A stretch of DNA of 64,000 bases from Pseudomonas sp. Fl4BN1 (GTDB lineage Bacteria; Pseudomonadota; Gammaproteobacteria; Pseudomonadales; Pseudomonadaceae), in the NCBI RefSeq assembly GCF_009908285.1, contig NZ_JAAARM010000010.1:62001-126000 (forward strand), read 5' to 3'. Under the pieces are notes generated by a model that made no database searches, had not been told where the DNA came from, and was given only the letters and a program-made list of their open reading frames with translations. Positions 9,179 to 17,400 of the stretch are shown here, in pieces (within the stretch, counting starts at the first letter, position 1; every line of letters starts with the position of its first letter). The translations under genes and the position numbers were made by a program.

Positions 9179-10938
9179 TTGCCGCTCTGTTACGTAGCCT
9201 GCAGCCCCGGGAAGCCGGTTTGCTGCGCCGGGCCCTGGCGGCCACGGCCCTCAGCGCGCTGGTCCAGGGCGCCGCGCTGGCTCTGCTGCCGATGGCCTTT
9301 GCCGAGGTGTTCGAGGCGGCCTCGGGCAGTGCGTCCTGGCGTTGGGCCGGGGCCTTTGCCGGGCTGGCCGTGCTGTGCCTGTGGTTGCGCCGGCACGCGC
9401 AACTGGCCGGCTACCGGGCCGGTGCGGCAGCCGCGCAGTCGTTGAACCTGCGCATCGGCGAGCAGTTGGTGCGCCTGCCCCTGGAGTGGTTTGTCGAGCG
9501 GCGCAGCGCCGAACTCAACCGTTTGGTGACCCACACCGTGCTGCAGATCATGAGTGCCCCGGCGCACCTGCTGCAGCCCATGGCCAATGCCTTGCTGACG
9601 CCCCTGGCGTTGCTGGTGGCGCTGTTCTTCTATGACCGTTCGATGGCCCTGGCAGCCCTGGCCAGCGTGCCGTTGCTGCTGTTGTTCTATCACTGGGGCG
9701 TGCGTTGGGGTGGCCAGGCCGAGGCCTTGAGTGAAGCGGCGGCCAACGAGGCGGCGGCGCGGGTCCTGGAGTTCCTGCGCCAGCAGCCGCTGCTGCGTGC
9801 CAGCGGGCGCAACGGTGAAGGCTTCAGCTTGCTCACCGAGGCCTTGCAACAGCAGCGCCTGGCCCAGCGTCGGGCCCACTGGCGGACCTTTCCGGCGGCC
9901 CTGGGGCTGGCGGTGGTGCTCCAGGCCGGCTACACCGCGGTGCTTCTGTGCGGCCTGTATGCGGTGCTCGGCGGCAGCCTCGGTGCCGTGCAGTTCCTGG
10001 CCCTGGCGGTGCTCGCCACCTGCCTGGTGGAACCCATGGGCGCACTGGTCAACCTGGGCACCACCTTGCGCCAGACCCGCCACGGCTTGAACCGCCTGCG
10101 CCAGTTGCTGCAACTGCCGGCGCTGCCGGAACCGAGCCAGCCCCGGGAGCCCGATGGCCAGCAACTGGACGTGCGCGACCTGGGGCTGATCCGCCAGGGC
10201 CAGCCGATCTTGCAGGGCATCAGTTTCACCCTGGAACCGGGTTCGCTGAACCTGCTGGTGGGGGCCTCGGGCTCCGGCAAGTCGAGCCTGCTGCGCTTGC
10301 TGGCGCGCTTCAGCGATCCCGATAGCGGCGCGATTCTGCTGGGCGGCGTCGACCTGCGCCAGCTGTCGGCCGAGCGCCGAGATGAGTCCATCGCACTGAT
10401 GTTCCAGGACTGCCCGCCGCTGGCCGCCAGCCTGCTGGACAACCTGCGGCTGGGACGGCCCGAAGCCACGGACGAGCAACTGATGGCGGCCGCTCGCGCC
10501 ACCGGCCTCGAACGCCTGGCCCAGCGTTTGCCCCAGGGCTGGCAGACCCGGGTCGGCGAGGGCGGCGTCAGCCTGTCCGGTGGCGAGCGCCAGTGCCTGG
10601 CCCTGGCCCGGGTGCTGCTCAAGGACGCGACGCTGGTCCTGCTGGACGAACCCACCGCGGCCCTCGATGCCATCAGCGAAGCGCAGGTCAACCACAGCCT
10701 GTTGGCGCTGGCCCGCAAGCACACGGTGCTGCTGGTGACCCACAAGCCGACCCTGGCTCCCAGCGCCGGGCAGATCCTCCTGCTGGACCAGGGACAACTG
10801 GCCCAGCGCGGCAACCATGCCCAATTGATGGCGGCCCCGGGCCGTTATCGCGAACTGTTCCACGAGCGCGAGGCGATCAATCGCTGGCGCTTGCGACCAC
10901 CCCCTTCCGTACCCCAAAGGAACGTCCACCATGACTGA
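9175..10938 (+). CDS. pchI: Half-size ABC exporter PchI
   Basis: A 587-residue ABC exporter half, partner of PchH. The membrane domain occupies about the first 320 residues. The ATPase domain has Walker A GASGSGKSS (about 363), the signature LSGGER (about 467) and Walker B TLVLLDEPTA. In PchH the residue after the Walker B Asp-Glu is Ala and in PchI it is Pro, so the two halves are not identical at their ATP sites. The ATG at 9175 overlaps the pchH stop (ATGA), and its own end overlaps the pchE start by 8 bp, so translation is coupled throughout. Confidence 0.93.
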   Translation: MIAALLRSLQPREAGLLRRALAATALSALVQGAALALLPMAFAEVFEAASGSASWRWAGAFAGLAVLCLWLRRHAQLAGYRAGAAAAQSLNLRIGEQLVRLPLEWFVERRSAELNRLVTHTVLQIMSAPAHLLQPMANALLTPLALLVALFFYDRSMALAALASVPLLLLFYHWGVRWGGQAEALSEAAANEAAARVLEFLRQQPLLRASGRNGEGFSLLTEALQQQRLAQRRAHWRTFPAALGLAVVLQAGYTAVLLCGLYAVLGGSLGAVQFLALAVLATCLVEPMGALVNLGTTLRQTRHGLNRLRQLLQLPALPEPSQPREPDGQQLDVRDLGLIRQGQPILQGISFTLEPGSLNLLVGASGSGKSSLLRLLARFSDPDSGAILLGGVDLRQLSAERRDESIALMFQDCPPLAASLLDNLRLGRPEATDEQLMAAARATGLERLAQRLPQGWQTRVGEGGVSLSGGERQCLALARVLLKDATLVLLDEPTAALDAISEAQVNHSLLALARKHTVLLVTHKPTLAPSAGQILLLDQGQLAQRGNHAQLMAAPGRYRELFHEREAINRWRLRPPPSVPQRNVHHD

Positions 10939-13900
10939 TAACCCAGCACTGGCACGCGCTCATCCAGCGGACGCCGGCCTGAGTGATTCCCCCCAAGGAC
11001 TCTGCGAAGGCATTGCACGATTGTTGCACTACGCCGCCGAAGACCTGGAGCCAGATACCTCGTTGATCGAGCAGGGGCTCGACTCGGTGAGCATCATGCG
11101 CCTGCCGGCCCTGCTGGCCGCCGAAGGCGTGACCCTGGGCTTTGCCGAACTGATCCAGCAGCCGACCCTGCAGGCCTGGTGGGCGCTGATCGAGGCTCGG
11201 CGCGGCACACCTGCGCCGCGCCTGCAGGCCGTGGCCAGTGCCGAGCCGAGCACGGATTTCGGCCTGACCTCGTTGCAACAGGCCTACTGGTTCGGCCGCG
11301 ATCCGGCCATGTCCCTGGGCGGCGTGGGCTGCCACCTGTACCAGGAACTGGACGGCCACGGCCTCGAACCCCAGCACCTGGAGCAGGCGCTGCGGCGCCT
11401 GTGCCAGCGCCACCCGATGCTGCGGGCCTGCTTCATCAGCGACACCTGCCAGCGCATCCTGCCCCAGAGCCCCTGGCCGGGGCTGACCGTGCACGACCTG
11501 CGCGAGGCTTCCTGCGTGGCCGCCGCCGAGGCCCTGGACGCGATCCGCGAACGGCTGTCCCAGCGTTGCCTGGACGTGACCCGCGGCGAAGTCTTCGATG
11601 TGCAACTGAGCCGCTTGCCCGAAGGTCGCAGCCGCTTGCACCTGAACATCGACCTGCTGGTGGCCGACGTCCTCAGCATCGGCATCCTGCTGCGCGACCT
11701 GGCGCTGATCCATGCCGGCCAGGAGCAGCAGTTACCCGCCCTGGACTGGGATTTCGCCCATTACCTGAAGGCGGAGCAGGCCGCGCGTGCGCCGCAACTG
11801 GCGGCAGCCCGGGACTACTGGCTGGCGCGCCTGGATGCATTGCCGGATGGCCCGCAACTGCCCCTGGCGCAAGATCCGCAGACTCTTGGTCGCCCGCGTT
11901 TCCAGCGCCTGGCCATGCGCCTCGACCTGTGCCAACTGCAGGCCCTAGAGGAGCGGGCCCGACGTCACGGCCTGACCCTGGCCAGCGTTCTCGCCTGCGC
12001 CTATGCCCAGGTGCTGGGGCGCTGGAGCGCCAGCCAGCATTTTCTGCTCAATGTGCCGCTGTTCAATCGCCAGGAGCTGCACCCTTGCGTGCCCCATCTG
12101 CTGGCGGATTTTTCCAACCTGGTGCTGCTGGAAGTGGACCAGCGCCAAGCGGCGGACTTCTGCCAGCAGGCCCTGGCCTTACAGGCCCAGTTGCACCGCG
12201 ACATCGCCCACAGCGCCTGGCCTGGGGTTGAGGTACTGCGCGAACGCGCACGGTTGCGCCAGGGCGCGGGCCAGGGCGCGCCGGTGGTGTTCGCCTGCAA
12301 CCTGGGCCCGGCGTTTGTCGATGAGACGTGCCGCCAGCAGTTGGGGGAACCCGGCTGGGCCCTGTCGCAAACCCCCCAGGTGTGGCTGGATCACCAGAGC
12401 TATCCGCTGGCCGATGGCCTGCTGCTGAACTGGGATGCGGTGCCGGCCCTGTTCCCCGAAGGCCTGCTGGAGCAGATGTTCGATGGCTATCGCCAGTTGC
12501 TGCTGTGGCTCTGTGCCAATGACTGGCAACAGCCGGCGCCGCTGCCCTTGCCCGAGAGTCAGCAGCAGGTGCGCCAGGCGGCCAACCACACCGCCCATGC
12601 CAGCCCGGCGCAGCTGTTGCACCAGGGCTTTTTCCTCCAGGCCCGGCGGCAGCCCGAACGGGCAGCGCTGATCTGCGAGCAGGGCACCCTGAGTTACGTC
12701 GAGCTGGCCCGAGAGGCCCTGCAACTGGCAGGGGCCTTGCTGGACTGGGGCGTGCAACCCGGTGACGCCGTGGCGATCACCTTGCCCAAGGGCCGCGAAC
12801 AGGTGATCGCGGTGCTGGGGATTCTCGCCGCGGGTGCGGTCTATGTACCGGTCGGGGTGGAACAGCCGGCGGCACGCCGCGACCAGATCTATCAGCGTGC
12901 CGGAGCGCGGCTGGTGATCACCGACGCGCCCCGGCGCGAGGGCGGCGTGTGGCTCGCCGCACTGCAGGTGGTGACCCTGGCCCATGCCCGTACGGCAAGC
13001 GCCCTGGTCGAACCGGTGGCGCAGGCGCCGAGCGCCCTGGCCTATGTGATCTTCACCTCTGGCACCACCGGTGAACCCAAGGGCGTGGAGCTGTGTCACG
13101 GCGCGGCGATGAACACCGTCGAGGCGATCAATCGCCGTTATCGGGTCGGTGCCGAGGACCGGGTCCTGGCGGTTTCAGCCCTGGATTTCGACCTCTCGGT
13201 GTATGACCTGTTCGGCCTCCTGAGCGTCGGCGGCGCCCTGGTGCTGCCCGCCGATGAACGCCGCAAGGAGCCCCAGGAATGGCTGCGGCTGATCCGTGAA
13301 CAGCAGGTGACGCTGTGGAACTCGGTGCCGGCGTTGCTGGACATGCTCACCCTGCAGGTGCGTGACGCTGGCGGGCTCGGGTCGCTGCGCCTGGCGATGG
13401 TGTCCGGCGACTGGGTCGGGCTCGACCTGCCGCGGCGCTTGCGCCAGGCCGCCGGCCGGCCGCTGCAATTCGTGGCCCTGGGCGGCGCCACCGAGGCGGC
13501 CATCTGGTCGAACGTGCAGGAGGTGGGCGAGGTCCCCGCGCACTGGCGTTCTATCCCCTATGGCCGGCCCTTGGACAATCAGTGCTTGCGGGTGGTGGAC
13601 AGCCAGGGCCACGACTGCCCGGACTGGGTGCCCGGTGAACTGTGGATCGGCGGCGATGGGGTGGCCGCCGGTTATCGCGGCCTGCCGACCCTCAGCGCCC
13701 AGCGCTTTGTCGAACATGCTGGCCAGCGCTGGTACCGCACCGGCGACCAGGGCCGCTACTGGGCCGACGGCACCCTGGAGTTTCTCGGACGCCTGGACCA
13801 TCAGGTCAAGGTCCGCGGCTTTCGCATCGAGCTGGCGGAAATCGACGTGGCCCTGGAACGCCACCCGGCGGTGAGTCGCGCCGTGAGCCTGATCCTGCCG

Positions 13901-14401
13901 GGTGCCGAGCGCCAGCTGGCGGTGGCGCTGGTGGGCTGCGAGACGTTGCCCGAGGCCAGCGCCATGCGCCAGTGGCTGGCCCAGTGGCTGCCGGAGCACA
14001 TGCTGCCGGACAGCTGGCTGAACCTGCCGGAACTGCCCCTGAGCGCCAATGGCAAGGTCGACCGCGCCGCGCTGGCGTGGCTGCTGCAGGAGCAGCGCCG
14101 GGGCATCCAGCCCGACAACCAGCAACCCCCGCAAGGCCCCTGGGAAGAAGCCGTGGCCGCGCTCTGGGAAGAACTGCTGGAGGTGCCACGGGTGGGCCGG
14201 CACCAGGGCTTTTTCGCCCTGGGCGGCAACAGTTTGCTGGCGGCCCGGCTGATCGAACGCATCGCCCGGCAGTTCCAGTTGGAGCTGTCGCTCAAGGATT
14301 TTTTCAACGCGGCCACCGTGGCCCTGCAGGGGCAGTTGCTTGCCTCGCGCCGGGAGCAGCGGCCCGTCAATCAGAACGCAATGGTGGAGGGCGTGTTATG
14401 A
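10931..14401 (+). CDS. pchE: NRPS PchE (ArCP-Cy-A-PCP), without epimerase domain
   Basis: A 1156-residue peptide synthetase that joins salicylate to the first cysteine and cyclises it to a thiazoline. Domains in order: aryl carrier with GLDS (Ser52); cyclisation domain with DxxxxDxxS as DLLVADVLS (Asp241, Asp246, Ser249); adenylation domain with TSGTTGEPKG near 709, YRTGD, and A10 LPLSANGKVDR; peptidyl carrier with GGNS (Ser1101). Nothing is inserted between the A8 region (VKVRGFRIELAEIDVAL) and A10. In P. aeruginosa PchE (about 1438 residues) an epimerase-like domain sits there, so this form keeps the L-configured centre of enantio-pyochelin. AAAGGAAC precedes the ATG. Confidence 0.96.
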   Translation: MTDNPALARAHPADAGLSDSPQGLCEGIARLLHYAAEDLEPDTSLIEQGLDSVSIMRLPALLAAEGVTLGFAELIQQPTLQAWWALIEARRGTPAPRLQAVASAEPSTDFGLTSLQQAYWFGRDPAMSLGGVGCHLYQELDGHGLEPQHLEQALRRLCQRHPMLRACFISDTCQRILPQSPWPGLTVHDLREASCVAAAEALDAIRERLSQRCLDVTRGEVFDVQLSRLPEGRSRLHLNIDLLVADVLSIGILLRDLALIHAGQEQQLPALDWDFAHYLKAEQAARAPQLAAARDYWLARLDALPDGPQLPLAQDPQTLGRPRFQRLAMRLDLCQLQALEERARRHGLTLASVLACAYAQVLGRWSASQHFLLNVPLFNRQELHPCVPHLLADFSNLVLLEVDQRQAADFCQQALALQAQLHRDIAHSAWPGVEVLRERARLRQGAGQGAPVVFACNLGPAFVDETCRQQLGEPGWALSQTPQVWLDHQSYPLADGLLLNWDAVPALFPEGLLEQMFDGYRQLLLWLCANDWQQPAPLPLPESQQQVRQAANHTAHASPAQLLHQGFFLQARRQPERAALICEQGTLSYVELAREALQLAGALLDWGVQPGDAVAITLPKGREQVIAVLGILAAGAVYVPVGVEQPAARRDQIYQRAGARLVITDAPRREGGVWLAALQVVTLAHARTASALVEPVAQAPSALAYVIFTSGTTGEPKGVELCHGAAMNTVEAINRRYRVGAEDRVLAVSALDFDLSVYDLFGLLSVGGALVLPADERRKEPQEWLRLIREQQVTLWNSVPALLDMLTLQVRDAGGLGSLRLAMVSGDWVGLDLPRRLRQAAGRPLQFVALGGATEAAIWSNVQEVGEVPAHWRSIPYGRPLDNQCLRVVDSQGHDCPDWVPGELWIGGDGVAAGYRGLPTLSAQRFVEHAGQRWYRTGDQGRYWADGTLEFLGRLDHQVKVRGFRIELAEIDVALERHPAVSRAVSLILPGAERQLAVALVGCETLPEASAMRQWLAQWLPEHMLPDSWLNLPELPLSANGKVDRAALAWLLQEQRRGIQPDNQQPPQGPWEEAVAALWEELLEVPRVGRHQGFFALGGNSLLAARLIERIARQFQLELSLKDFFNAATVALQGQLLASRREQRPVNQNAMVEGVL

Positions 14402-17400
14402 CGCTGCAAGAACTGCAACAGGACCTGCAACAACGGGGCGTGGAACTCTGGGAAGAACAGGGCCGCCTGCGCTACCGGGCCCCGGCCGGGGTGATGGACG
14501 AGGCGCGCCTGCAGCAACTGCGCGCACACAAGGACGCGCTGCTGCAGGCCCTGCAGGCGGCGCAGATGCCGACCCTGGAGGCCGACCATTCGGCCCGCGA
14601 AGAACCCTTTCCGCTGACCGACGTCCAGGCGGCCTACCTGATGGGCCGCACCAACGCTTTCAGCTACGGCGGCGTGGCGTGCCACGGCTACCTGGAATTC
14701 GCCCAGCAAGACCTCGACCCGGCACGCCTGGAGCGCGCCTGGAACCAGTTGATCGCGCGCCACGAAATGCTCCGCGCGGTGGTGCTGGAGGAGGGCTACC
14801 AGCGCATCCTGCCCCAGGTGCCGCACTACTCGATCCCGTGCCATGACCTGCGCGACGATGACGGCAGCGCCTTGCAGGCCCTGCGCGAGCGCATGGAGCT
14901 GCGCCGCGCCACGCCGCAACAATGGCCCTTGATCGAATTGCGGGTGAGCCAGGGCCGCGAGCAGTCGCGCCTGCACCTGTCGGTGGACCTGCTGGTCTGC
15001 GACTACCAGAGCGTGCGCATGCTGTTGGCCGAGTTGCAGCAGCTGTATCGCGGCGAAGCCTTGCCGGCGCCGGCGCAGATCAGTTTCCGCGACTACGTGC
15101 TGGGGGAGCGCCGCCTGCGTGAGCAACCGCGTTACCAGCGGGATCGGCAGTATTGGTGGGAGCGGATCGACGGCCTGCCGGGAGCACCGGAACTGCCGCT
15201 GCTGGGGGCGCCCAGCGGGCCGCGCTTCCAGCGCCGGGCCATGAGCCTGGAAGCCCGGGACTGCAACGCCCTGCGCTTGAACGCCGCGGCGGCCGGGGTC
15301 GGGGTGTCGGCGGCAATCCTCTCGGCCTACGCCGAAACCCTGGGGCGCTGGAGCCGGCGCGGGGATTTCTGCCTGAGCCTGACCTTGCTCAATCGCCTGT
15401 CGTTGCACCCCCAGGTGGATCGCCTGGTGGGCGACTTCAGTTCGGTGGAGCTGCTGCAAGTACAGACCCTGCAAGGCGGCAGTTTCGGCCAGCGCAGCCA
15501 GCAGTTGCAGGAACAGCTGTGGCAGGACATGGACCACCGGCTGTGCTCGGGCATCGAAGTGCTGCGCGAACTGGCGCGGCGCAAGGGCCAGGACGCGGCG
15601 CTGATGCCCTACGCCTTCACCAGCACCCTCGGGGCCGGTGGTGAAAGCGGCGGCGGGGCGTTCATGCCTGGCGCCGAACTGGTGTTCGGCATCAGCCAGA
15701 CGCCCCAGGTGCTGATCGACTGTCAGGTCAGCGAGCGCGACAACGGCCTGGCGATCAACTGGGACATCCGCGAAGGGGTGTTCAGCGCGGCCTTGCTCGA
15801 TGACCTGTTCGACACTTTCGAACGCTTGCTCAAGCGCCTGGCCCGGGAACCCTCGGCCTGGACCCTGGACGACTGCCTGGAGTTGCCGGCGGTGCAGCGC
15901 CTGCAGCGCGAACTGGTGAACCAGACCGCGCAAGCGCTGCCGAGCGGGTTGTTGCACCAGCCTTTCTGGCAACAGGCCGCCGCCGCGCCCCAGCGCGTGG
16001 CGCTGATCCAGGGCGCCGCGCAGTTGAGCTACGGCGAACTGGCCGGACGCGCCGAAGCCGTGGCCGAGGCCCTGCTGGACGCCGGTTGCCAACCCGGCGA
16101 GCGGGTCGCGGTGTGCATGGACAAGGGCCTGGAACAGGTGATCGCGGTGCTTGGCATCCTCCGCGCCGGGGCCGCCTACCTGCCCCTGGACACCAACCAG
16201 CCCGAGGCCCGACGCGCGCTGATCCTCGACAACGCCGAGGTCGGCCGGGTGCTCAGCCAGTCCTGGTTGAGCGACAGCCTGGGCTGGCCGTCGCGGGTGA
16301 CCCAGGTGATCGCGGTGGACCAGGGCCCGCGGGCGGCGCAACGGGCGTTGCCGAGCCTGAACAGCGACCCGCAGCAACTGGCCTACGTGATCTACACCTC
16401 GGGCTCCACCGGGGTGCCCAAGGGGGTGATGATCAGCCACCAGGCTGCGCTCAATACCCTCGTTGACATCAACCAACGCTTCGCCATCGAGGCCGATGAC
16501 CGGGTGCTGGCCCTGGCCAGCCTGGGCTTTGACCTGTCGGTGTACGACATCTTCGGCCTGTTGGCGGTGGGCGGCGCCCTGGTGCTGCCGGAGCCGCAAC
16601 GCCGTGCCGATCCGTCGCATTGGGCCGAATGTGCCCGCGAACATGGCGTGACCCTGTGGAACTCGGTGCCGGCGCAGTTGCAGATGCTCACCCACTACCT
16701 GCAGGCGGTGCCCGCGGCGGCCCCGACGGCCTTGCGCCTGGCCTTGCTGTCGGGGGACTGGATTGCCCTGAACCTGCCGGCCGAAGCCGCGCAGTGCCTG
16801 CCGGGCCTGCGCCTGATCAGCCTGGGCGGTGCCACGGAAGCAGCGATCTGGTCGATCTACTACCCGATCCAGCAGGTCAATCCCGAGTGGCGCAGCATTC
16901 CCTATGGCACGCCCCTGGCCAACCAGCGCTTCATGGTCCTCGACGAACAGGGCCGCGACCGCCCGCAAGGGGTGGCCGGCGAGCTGTATATCGCGGGCGA
17001 CGGGTTGGCTCTGGGTTACCTCGGCGATGCGCAGAAAACCGCCGAGCGTTTTGTCGACCACCCGCGCAGTGGCGAACGCCTGTACCGCACCGGCGACCTG
17101 GGCCGCTACCTGGAAGACGGTTTGCTCGAGTTCCTTGGCCGCGAGGATTTCCAGGTCAAGGTGCGTGGCCACCGGATCGAACTGGCGGAAGTGGAAAGCG
17201 CGTTGCTCAGCCATCCCCATGTGGAGTCGGCGGTGGTGGTGGCCGCGGGTGAGGGCGCCTTCGACCGACGCCTGCAAGCCTGTCTGCGGGCCAGCCTGCG
17301 GGAGATGCCGATGCCTTGGCCGGCGCAACTGGAGGCGCTGACCCAGGCGGCCGCACAGGCCGTGCGCGGTGGCTTGAGCGATGCGTTGGTGAGCGAAATG

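Noticed and set aside
13642..14397. Upstream extension of pchF to 13642
   Set aside because: It overlaps the pchE A and PCP domains in another frame. The ATG at 14398 with GGAGGG and the stop overlap is the real start.
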